The translations under genes were made by a program, and so were the position numbers. A stretch of DNA of 5,636 nt from an uncultured Clostridium sp. (lineage in GTDB: Bacteria > Bacillota_A > Clostridia > Lachnospirales > Lachnospiraceae), in assembly GCA_947174825.1 (NCBI GenBank), contig CAMWKN010000144.1, positions 1 to 5,636 of the forward strand, read 5' to 3'. The notes below the pieces were generated by a model, which searched no databases, was not told the origin of the DNA, and saw only the letters and a list, made by a program, of their open reading frames with translations. Of this stretch, positions 1 through 5,032 are shown piece by piece; the stretch's first letter is position 1, and every line of letters starts with the position of its first letter.

Positions 1-1066
1 TTACAGCAATGGCTGTCACTAATGCAGCACCCAGAGGAAGAAGCATCCAGTTGGAAGATCGTCTTTTCCCACTGATTGCCCGGATTCTTCCTTCCATCTC
101 CTTGCCTCTCCTGCTCATCAGCATCATGGAATAGCGAAAATCACCCCATCTGCCATTACCCGCCAATCTCACGAGCATTCTACCATAACGGAAACGATTT
201 TCCTCGCCTAACATATGAATTACGGTCTCATCACAAAACAACTCCGCATCTTTTTTGGAATAGGATGCTGCAACCCATACAAAAGGATTATACCAATGAA
301 TGGATACCACCAGCATCCGAAGCATTGCCCAGATATGATCCCTGTGCTGATAGTGTACATATTCATGGGTAATCATCTGCTCCAGTTCATCCTCACTTAC
401 GGACCTACTATTTCCCGGTGTAAGCAGGGATTTCGGCAAATAAATTGCCGGCTCTATAAAACCATACAAGCATGGTGTCTGCAAACAGGAAACCGTATAG
501 ATTTTTAGATTTCCCTTCTGACCATAAAAGCGACGACCTGCCCGTATCCTTCGCAACAAACTGGCATTGGATGCCAAAAACCATAGTAACAGTAGTACCG
601 TAACCACGATTTTACCATACTGCCATATTGGATACCAATGAGATAGAGAAGAAAGCATAGCAAACACAGAGCCAGCATTTTCTGTCACAGCTTCTGTTCC
701 AGAAAAAGCCCTGCCACTGCTATCTGTTTCCACCCCGAAAGTATCTTCACCAGGAATTTTCTCCGAATGGGAAAGCTGCCCTGTAGATTCCAGAGAAGTC
801 GGATTTGCCGAAGTCACTCCATCAGACCCGCCACTCTGCGCATCTGCTTTTGTTTGATCCCAGGCAGAAAAAGATTTCTCAAATAAATTTGCTACACTAA
901 CCGGTGTAGAAATAAAATTGACTGGTATCATAAACCTCAGCAATACTACAATCCACAAAGAATAGATTGCCGCATAATGGACTTTCCCCATAAAAATTTT
1001 CCGGATTCCCAATACCATCAATACTAACAGGGAGGATTCCAGCATCCATTCCAAAAAAGTTACCAT
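1..1066 (-). CDS. M56-family (BlaR1/MecR1-type) membrane metallopeptidase, 3' end beyond window
   Basis: An uninterrupted frame runs from ATG at 1066 to the left edge, giving about 355 codons with no stop, so the C-terminus is not visible. Members sense a wall signal and trigger proteolytic removal of a BlaI-type repressor. Membrane helices are visible at about residues 7-22, 34-50, 153-168 and 340-355. The zinc site is HEYVH at 234-238, followed by the family's second motif AELFCDE at 274-280 (E275, D279). After the zinc region comes the typical NPFVW stretch. Between helices 2 and 3 lies an unusually long polar linker (about residues 56-148) rich in Ser, Gly, Thr and Glu. The start lies 8 bases after the repressor stop, and an AGGG ribosome site overlaps that stop, so the two are co-transcribed and probably translationally coupled. 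Whether a penicillin-binding sensor domain follows cannot be seen; many clostridial M56 proteins lack one. Family assignment is firm, the ligand is unknown. Confidence 0.92.
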   Translation of the reverse strand, partial: MVTFLEWMLESSLLVLMVLGIRKIFMGKVHYAAIYSLWIVVLLRFMIPVNFISTPVSVANLFEKSFSAWDQTKADAQSGGSDGVTSANPTSLESTGQLSHSEKIPGEDTFGVETDSSGRAFSGTEAVTENAGSVFAMLSSLSHWYPIWQYGKIVVTVLLLLWFLASNASLLRRIRAGRRFYGQKGNLKIYTVSCLQTPCLYGFIEPAIYLPKSLLTPGNSRSVSEDELEQMITHEYVHYQHRDHIWAMLRMLVVSIHWYNPFVWVAASYSKKDAELFCDETVIHMLGEENRFRYGRMLVRLAGNGRWGDFRYSMMLMSRRGKEMEGRIRAISGKRRSSNWMLLPLGAALVTAIAV

Positions 1067-1074
1067 CGCTTTCC

Positions 1075-1509
1075 CTACTTTCTTTTCTTACTGCCAGCCT
1101 TTTCCTTAGTATCGTTCTCGTACTTATTTTGCGCTTCTTCCAGAATCTCCTGCAGCTCCTGGATATCTTCACCGGATAAATCGTTCTGCCGCAGTAATGC
1201 ACTCATCATCATGCCAACGCTTCCATCATATATCCGCTGCAAAAAGTCTCTGGTCTCCTGAACCACCACATCTTCTTTCTCAACCTTTGCATAAAAGTAC
1301 TTAGTCTTGCCCTGGGCATCATATCCGATTAAGCCCTTCTCTGCCATTCTTCTAACCATGGTGGCACAGGTACTTTTGCTCCATCCCACCCGCTCTTTCA
1401 GCAAAGGGACAAGCTGCATCAGTGTTCTTGGGGATTCCTCCCACAGACAGTTCATAAGATACCACTCACTGTTTGTTACATGAATTTCCTGTTTCACAAT
1501 GTTCTCCAT
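1075..1509 (-). CDS. blaI: BlaI/MecI/CopY-family winged-helix repressor
   Basis: A protein of 144 residues from the chosen start. BlaI-type repressors bind dyad operators as dimers and are inactivated when the partner M56 protease is activated. The N-terminal winged helix is recognisable: VTNSEWYLMNCLWEE matches the family opening, then RTLMQLVPLL, then a recognition-helix region GWSKSTCATMVRRMAEKGLI and a wing ending GKTKYFYAKV. The C-terminal part (RDFLQRIYDGSVGMMMSALL and an acidic helix) is the expected dimerisation region. The tail is Lys-rich (KEKAGSKKRK). An in-frame ATG at 1554 would add 15 residues, but it lies only about 22 bases from the predicted transcript start and has no ribosome site. 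ATG 1509 puts the N-terminus where family members begin, although its own ribosome site is weak (AGG about 11 bases upstream). First gene of an operon with the M56 peptidase. An operator overlaps its own promoter, so it is probably autorepressed. Confidence 0.93.
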   Translation of the reverse strand: MENIVKQEIHVTNSEWYLMNCLWEESPRTLMQLVPLLKERVGWSKSTCATMVRRMAEKGLIGYDAQGKTKYFYAKVEKEDVVVQETRDFLQRIYDGSVGMMMSALLRQNDLSGEDIQELQEILEEAQNKYENDTKEKAGSKKRK

Positions 1510-1514
1510 TTCTG

Positions 1515-1534
1515 CATCAGCCTGTATGCTGATG
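1515..1534 (-). promoter_or_regulatory. Small hairpin just before the blaI start
   Basis: On the minus strand a 6-bp inverted repeat, CATCAG and CTGATG with an 8-base loop, ends five bases before the chosen blaI ATG. The only Shine-Dalgarno-like bases (AGG) lie at the loop/stem junction. It could limit translation of the repressor. A stem this short can arise by chance, so this is a weak call. Confidence 0.25.
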
Positions 1535-1564
1535 GCTTTGATTTTGATACACATGTTGATTACA

Positions 1565-1579
1565 ATTTACTTTGTAAAC
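1565..1579. promoter_or_regulatory. Predicted BlaI operator O1 (repressor operon)
   Basis: Read on the minus strand this is GTTTACAAAGTAAAT, a dyad with arms TTTAC and GTAAA around three bases. It begins three bases after the -10 box of the blaI promoter, so it covers the predicted transcription start. A 17-base block including it (CGG plus the dyad) recurs with a single central difference at 1695-1711 in the divergent promoter. A wider TACA-N8-TGTA inverted repeat (1561-1576) overlaps it. BlaI-family operators are typically TACA/TGTA dyads. The exact assignment to this repressor is inference from position and duplication. Confidence 0.8.
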
Positions 1580-1582
1580 CGT

Positions 1583-1611
1583 ATTATACTCTTATCAGTC
1601 GAAACCGTCAA
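1583..1611 (-). promoter_or_regulatory. Sigma-A promoter of the blaI-M56 operon
   Basis: On the minus strand TTGACG (1611-1606) and a perfect TATAAT (1588-1583) are separated by 17 bases. The predicted start is near 1576, inside operator O1. The leader to the chosen blaI start would be about 67 bases. Confidence 0.85.
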
Positions 1612-1665
1612 CCGTTTTTCGTTATATTTCGGGAAACTAAAAATAAAAATTTATTCAAAAATAAG

Positions 1666-1694
1666 TTGACATCATAAACCTGTCGTTCTATAAT
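1666..1694 (+). promoter_or_regulatory. Consensus sigma-A promoter of the acyltransferase/SGNH operon
   Basis: Perfect TTGACA (1666-1671) and perfect TATAAT (1689-1694) are separated by exactly 17 bases. Upstream, about 1639-1664 is almost pure A/T with A-runs and could act as an UP element. An ideal promoter like this would be strongly active unless repressed, which fits the operator immediately downstream. The predicted start is near 1701, giving a leader of about 110 bases before the first gene. Confidence 0.9.
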
Positions 1695-1696
1695 CG

Positions 1697-1711
1697 GTTT
1701 ACAGAGTAAAT
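1697..1711. promoter_or_regulatory. Predicted BlaI operator O2 (acyltransferase operon)
   Basis: GTTTACAGAGTAAAT on the plus strand differs from operator O1 (1565-1579, minus strand) at one central base only. It begins two bases after the -10 box and spans the predicted transcription start, almost the same geometry as O1. The two dyad centres are about 132 bp apart. The matching site in both promoters argues that the divergent operons share one repressor, encoded next door. Binding itself is inferred. Confidence 0.8.
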
Positions 1712-1810
1712 CTTTATTATCTGACGGAAAACAGTATCTATCATATTGCTTACAGAATTTGTACTAATGTAATGGAATGCTGTAATGTTGCAGAAGAAAC
1801 GGAGGAACCT

Positions 1811-2773
1811 ATGAAAGAAAAAAAATTACCACAAAAAAATAAAAGTCTGGATGTATTACGTGGAATTGGAATATTGGGTATCGTACTCTACCACGCATTC
1901 CCCACCCTGTTTCCGGGTGGATTTCTGGGAGTTCCTCTGTTTTTTGTTCTCTCCGGATATCTTATGTTTGCCAGCAGTGACACGCAATGGAAACAAGGCA
2001 AATTCCGAATCAGAAGTTATTATAAAAAGCGAATGACCAGAATTCTGCCATCGCTCTTTATAATGGTCATGGGGGTATGCTGCTACCTTACCCTGTTTTA
2101 TCCCGAACAGTTAATTGGCATACGCCAGGAAATCTGTAGTATCTTTCTGGGATATGACAATTGGTGGCAAATTGGACAGCATAGCTCCTACTTTTCCAGC
2201 TTTTCCAATTCTCCTTTTACCCATCTCTGGTTTCTGGCAGTGGAGATCCAGTTCTATCTGCTCTGGCCAATCCTATTTTTAACCTATCAAAAGGGCAGCC
2301 AGATTATCGGCGGCAAAAAAATGTGCTTTTTCTTTGCAATACTTGCCCTGCTTTCTGCCGGAAGAATGTTTTACCTCTATATCCCTGGCAGCGATCCCTC
2401 CCGTGTCTATTACGGCACAGACACCATGGCATTTCCCCTGTTGATTGGTATGTTCCTGGGAGCACTTCGCAGCCAATATGAAAGTCTCCGTTTTTCGGTT
2501 TCCCGTCAAACGATATATGCTGTTTTCCTTTGCTTTCTTCTGAACCTTTGTGCATTATTCCTGCTGATCCATGGTCAGAATGATGGTCTTTATCAGGGCG
2601 GTTTATTCCTCATCAGCCTGTTTTTTGCTGGAGTCATTAATCTGTTAGAAAATCAGGAGGTTACTGTCACAGAACAAGCAGACACTTCTCTACTCTATCT
2701 ACTGGGGCAAAAAAGTTATCAAATCTATCTATGGCATTACCCGGTAGTTACTCTGGCATTATTTGCCCTGTAA
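1811..2773 (+). CDS. Acyltransferase-3 family integral membrane protein (OatA-like membrane half)
   Basis: A protein of 320 residues starting at ATG 1811, preceded by a strong GGAGG (1801-1805). An in-frame ATG at 1772 has no ribosome site and was rejected. Acyltransferase-3 proteins move an acetyl group across the membrane for O-acetylation of wall or surface polymers. Family motifs in order: LDVLRGIGILG (13-23), catalytic-region His28 in LYHAF, GGFLGVPLFFVLSGYLMF (36-53), KKRMTRILP (72-80), HLWFLAVEIQFYLLWP (138-153), YYGTDTMAFPLLIG (200-213) and LGQKSYQIYLWHYPVV (298-313). Most of the rest is hydrophobic helices. The YYGTDT motif and neighbourhood point to the OatA branch. It ends soon after the YLWHYP motif, without the usual later helix and YRFVE-P-R-like segment seen in full-length OatA. 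The SGNH partner starts 36 bases downstream. Peptidoglycan as acceptor is inferred; teichoic acid or a surface polysaccharide is possible. Confidence 0.9.
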   Translation: MKEKKLPQKNKSLDVLRGIGILGIVLYHAFPTLFPGGFLGVPLFFVLSGYLMFASSDTQWKQGKFRIRSYYKKRMTRILPSLFIMVMGVCCYLTLFYPEQLIGIRQEICSIFLGYDNWWQIGQHSSYFSSFSNSPFTHLWFLAVEIQFYLLWPILFLTYQKGSQIIGGKKMCFFFAILALLSAGRMFYLYIPGSDPSRVYYGTDTMAFPLLIGMFLGALRSQYESLRFSVSRQTIYAVFLCFLLNLCALFLLIHGQNDGLYQGGLFLISLFFAGVINLLENQEVTVTEQADTSLLYLLGQKSYQIYLWHYPVVTLALFAL

Positions 2774-2809
2774 ACAGAAAGCCCACCGAAAATAGCAAAG
2801 GAGAATCCG

Positions 2810-3595
2810 ATGAAAAAAACAAAACTTTTCAAAAATAAAAAGTTGATAAGCGGTATCAAGATTCTGCTAATCCTTCTATGCACTATTATAGGCAGTTATG
2901 GTATTGCCACCGCACCAGAGTCCGATCAAAGCATGCTGGAACAGGAATTGCAACAAAACGCCAATACATTGGAGGATATGGAGCAAAACGATCTATCTCA
3001 AAAAAGCGGTAAGAAGGAGGCAGCACAAACCGACAACACAACAACTGCTGGCGATACGAATCCTTTTCAGTCAAGCGAAGCCCCTTTGTCCGAAACCTCC
3101 TCTGCCGCAGAACAACAGACAGAAATCATATCCGTCATTGGTGACTCGGTATTTCTGGGAGCGTCACCTGCCTATCAGGAATTAGTACCAAACGCCGTTA
3201 TTGATGCCAAAATTTCCAGACAGGTATATCACGGTCTGGATGTTGCCAAAAAACTGGACAAGAAAGGCAAATTGGGCAATACGGTTCTGATCGCTCTAGG
3301 CACCAACGGGAAATTCAATGAAGTAACCGGACAGGAATTGATCAATTATCTGGGCAGAAACCGCCGTATTTACTGGATCACGGCATACGGTAAAAAATTA
3401 TCCTGGCAAAAAGAGGTCAACCAGACCATTCAGAAACTGGCTAAAAAAAATGAAAATGTGTCTGTCATTGCCTGGGCAAAAGAAGCCAAAAAACATCCAG
3501 GCTGGTTTTACCAAGATGGAACCCACCTTAACACCAAGGGACAAAAAGGATTTGCTAAATTCATTGTAAACGAAACAAAAGAGTCAGGCATATGA
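2810..3595 (+). CDS. Membrane-anchored SGNH-fold O-acetyltransferase/esterase-like protein (OatA-like extracellular half)
   Basis: A protein of 261 residues with a good ribosome site (AAAGGAG, 2797-2803). A Lys-rich start is followed by one membrane helix (about 15-32), predicted to place the rest outside the cell. Residues 35-104 are a polar Gln/Ser/Thr/Asn-rich linker. The SGNH domain spans about 106-256: block I VIGDSVFLGA with nucleophile Ser113, the DAKISRQ stretch, ALGTNG with oxyanion Asn166, and the late QDGTHLNTKG block with Asp236 and His239. A complete Ser-Asp-His triad is therefore present. These blocks closely resemble the C-terminal domain of OatA, which transfers acetyl to muramic acid outside the cell. 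Here that domain is a separate gene paired with the preceding acyltransferase-3 protein, and the helix ending in ATAPES may replace the last helix of fused OatA. The stop codon lies in the loop of the terminator. The enzyme class is secure, the acceptor inferred. Confidence 0.9.
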   Translation: MKKTKLFKNKKLISGIKILLILLCTIIGSYGIATAPESDQSMLEQELQQNANTLEDMEQNDLSQKSGKKEAAQTDNTTTAGDTNPFQSSEAPLSETSSAAEQQTEIISVIGDSVFLGASPAYQELVPNAVIDAKISRQVYHGLDVAKKLDKKGKLGNTVLIALGTNGKFNEVTGQELINYLGRNRRIYWITAYGKKLSWQKEVNQTIQKLAKKNENVSVIAWAKEAKKHPGWFYQDGTHLNTKGQKGFAKFIVNETKESGI

Positions 3596-3620
3596 AGTGA
3601 TACCTGACTCTTTTGTTATT
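3574..3620. terminator. Bidirectional intrinsic terminator between convergent genes
   Basis: A perfect 15-bp inverted repeat (3574-3588 with 3603-3617) and a 14-base loop are followed on the plus strand by a T-rich tract (TTTTGTTATTATTTT). On the minus strand the stem is followed by TTTCGTTT, so it can also serve the convergent gene that stops at 3655. The last codons of the SGNH gene (about Lys257-Gly260) form the left arm and its TGA is in the loop. Confidence 0.88.
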
Positions 3621-3654
3621 ATTTTCCCAATATCTCTGGGAATTCTCTTCAACA

Positions 3655-4257
3655 TCAAAACCATCTTTGGGAATATAACAGAGAATCCTCTACCGCTTCC
3701 AGATACAATAGCTCCAGGCGCTTTCTCTCCTGCATGCTTCTCTCTAACAGGTATTCCTCAAAGCGTTTTATTTCCAGACGTTTACGTTCTAGACGACGCT
3801 TTTCCAACTGTTTTTCATAACGCTTCTGAAAATACTTTCGTCGCTGTCTGCGACGCTCCATATCGTCTTCGACTTCCTTCTTGTCAGAGCCGGTACTCCA
3901 ACTTTCTGCACGATACTCCTCCTCCGTACCGCCAATTGTAATGATACTGTATACCTGTCTGCAAAAAGGTGCTGTCATATCCCGTCTAAGCAAACGCATC
4001 ATTTTTTCCCGATACTCCGGATCCTCTTTCATTCTCTCCCATCCCTCTTTGGTCACGTTAATCATAACATGAGACATGTTATGAGTCCCAGGAATTTTCG
4101 CCACCTCATCCCAAAATTCCAGTTGAAACTGCTCCATGCTCATTTCTCTGGTCTGCTCCACGGTCTGACGGAAGTCTGTCTCCGAAACAGATTGGGAGTT
4201 TTTTTCCAAAGCCTTCAAATAATCTTGAAGCCAAATAGAATCATTGACATTTAACAT
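3655..4257 (-). CDS. Unrecognised protein with conserved-looking N-terminal region and charged coiled-coil tail
   Basis: A protein of 200 residues. The start is supported by AGGAG (4270-4266) eight bases upstream of ATG. No signal peptide or membrane helix is visible, so it is probably cytoplasmic. Residues 1-120 look like a folded domain: an acidic helical start, then IPGTHNMSHVMINVTKEGWE (55-74), KEDPEYREKMMRLLRRDM (77-94) and SIITIGGTEEEYRAESWS (104-121). The pattern of a possible metal- or nucleotide-free domain with MINVT, DPEY and EYRAESWS motifs recalls small uncharacterised proteins of Lachnospiraceae, but I cannot name a family. Residues about 128-192 are almost only Arg, Lys, Glu, Leu and Gln with an RKRLE-like repeat, predicting a long, very basic helix or coiled coil. 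It stands alone: yccF upstream has its own terminator, and it converges on the SGNH gene across a shared terminator. Function unknown. Confidence 0.82.
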   Translation of the reverse strand: MLNVNDSIWLQDYLKALEKNSQSVSETDFRQTVEQTREMSMEQFQLEFWDEVAKIPGTHNMSHVMINVTKEGWERMKEDPEYREKMMRLLRRDMTAPFCRQVYSIITIGGTEEEYRAESWSTGSDKKEVEDDMERRRQRRKYFQKRYEKQLEKRRLERKRLEIKRFEEYLLERSMQERKRLELLYLEAVEDSLLYSQRWF

Positions 4258-4277
4258 ACTATCCTCTCCTCATTTAT

Positions 4278-4306
4278 TACATAGTCAAAAAACAATCCTT
4301 TTTCAA
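4278..4306 (-). promoter_or_regulatory. Weak candidate promoter for the coiled-coil protein gene
   Basis: On the minus strand TTGAAA (4306-4301) is followed 17 bases later by TATGTA, or 19 bases later by the better TGTAAT. It sits between the upstream yccF terminator and the ribosome site, where a promoter is needed. The -10 match is ambiguous, so the exact placement is uncertain. Confidence 0.35.
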
Positions 4307-4321
4307 AATTTTCTATAAACA

Positions 4322-4367
4322 GAAAAAGCGCTGTATCATCCATTCCATCCATGGAATATACAACGCT
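4322..4367 (-). terminator. Intrinsic terminator of yccF
   Basis: On the minus strand AGCGTTGTAT (4367-4358) pairs with ATACAGCGCT (4336-4327), with one G-U pair. An inner ATTCCA/TGGAAT stem sits in the loop, and a run of Ts continuing into TTTTTCTGTTT follows. The mismatch on the plus strand becomes G-U on the minus strand, and only the minus side has the T-tract. That fixes the direction and separates yccF from the gene at 3655-4257. Confidence 0.82.
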
Positions 4368-4420
4368 CTCCCTAGCTGTTATCTATATCGGCTTCTTCCC
4401 CCAAAAAATTAGCCCAGCTG

Positions 4421-4807
4421 CTATTTTTCCTGCTGCGATTCCCTATGATATGTAATCGATGCACCAAAAGGCATCAATGACAGCTTCGCCAATTTAAAAA
4501 ACTGCAATCCAAAAGGAATCCCGATAATCGTGATGCACAAAAGACAACCATGAACCACTGCTGTCACTGCCATGGGAATTCCGCAAAACGCCAGCCAGAT
4601 AATATTGGCAATCATAGATACGGTACCACCGCCATACTCAATTTCTTTTCCAAAGGGACAGAATCCCATAGAGGCAAACTTAAAACATTGCAACCCCAAA
4701 GGAATGCCAATAATAGTGCAACAACAGAGCAGACCGGAAATGATCCACTGTAATCCATTCAAAAAACCACCAAATATAAGCCAGATTATATTTCCCAAAC
4801 ATCCCAT
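4421..4807 (-). CDS. yccF: YccF-family (DUF307) small membrane protein
   Basis: A protein of 128 residues, near the usual family size. GGAGGG (4821-4816) lies eight bases upstream of the ATG. The protein is an internal tandem duplication of about 51 residues. NIIWLIFGG...TIIGIPLGLQCFK...PFGKEI (6-56) is repeated as NIIWLAFCG...TIIGIPFGLQFFK...PFGASI (68-118). IIGIP-G and PFG are the hallmark motifs of this inner-membrane domain. Each copy carries a hydrophobic stretch (about 6-35 and 68-97), so four short membrane helices are likely. The cytosolic tail is short and charged. The biochemical role of the family is not established. Flanked on both sides by minus-strand terminators, it is a single-gene unit. 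No convincing promoter was found in the 90 bases upstream. Confidence 0.93.
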   Translation of the reverse strand: MGCLGNIIWLIFGGFLNGLQWIISGLLCCCTIIGIPLGLQCFKFASMGFCPFGKEIEYGGGTVSMIANIIWLAFCGIPMAVTAVVHGCLLCITIIGIPFGLQFFKLAKLSLMPFGASITYHRESQQEK

Positions 4808-4898
4808 AATAATATCCCTCCATAGTTACATTTTAGATTTCCTACCACTCTCTCACTGTACCTGTTCTACAATAACATATTCTCCATTTATCGTACAG

Positions 4899-4961
4899 AG
4901 AAAATTAAAAAGACAGAATGCGCTTGATTATATTTAAAAAACATAATCAAACCACACTCTG
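4899..4961 (-). terminator. Intrinsic terminator of spoIIIAH
   Basis: On the minus strand CAGAGTGTG...TTGATTAT pairs with ATAATCAA...CGCATTCTG (4961-4914), about 17 bp with two G-U pairs. A T-rich tract TCTTTTTAATTTT follows. The plus-strand version has A-C mismatches instead, so it was read as minus-directed. It lies about 70 bases past the spoIIIAH stop. Confidence 0.85.
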
Positions 4962-5032
4962 CCCATGATACAAAAACTAAAAATTTCAAACAGGATTTCC
5001 CGTCATCATCACAGACGCTGCCTCACTGCCCC

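Noticed and set aside
76..508. Plus-strand open frames opposite the M56 gene
   Set aside because: They are antisense to a frame with clear M56 motifs (HEYVH, AELFCDE), have no ribosome sites and no recognisable protein.
1..1066. Suspicion that the M56 gene is broken
   Set aside because: Codon-by-codon reading shows no internal stop or frameshift from 1066 to the left edge; the gene is only cut by the window.
897..1202. Minus-strand frame spanning the repressor/M56 junction
   Set aside because: It overlaps both real genes out of frame and its product shows no domain.
1510..1554. ATG 1554 as start of the repressor
   Set aside because: It would leave a leader of about 22 bases without a ribosome site and adds residues not typical of BlaI; kept only as an alternative.
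1772..1810. Upstream ATG as start of the acyltransferase
   Set aside because: It has no ribosome site and adds 13 polar residues unlike the family, while ATG 1811 has GGAGG at ideal spacing.
2279..2555. Minus-strand frames inside the acyltransferase gene
   Set aside because: They are antisense shadows of a well-supported coding region, and their polar products have no motifs.
3597..3941. Plus-strand frame after the SGNH gene
   Set aside because: It starts inside the terminator loop and is antisense to the coiled-coil protein gene, with no ribosome site.
4572..4937. Plus-strand frame opposite yccF
   Set aside because: It is antisense to the duplicated YccF motifs and runs into a terminator hairpin.
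4914..4961. Inverted repeat considered as an operator or insertion-sequence end
   Set aside because: The minus-strand T-tract and G-U pairs fit an intrinsic terminator, and no transposase or target duplication is present.
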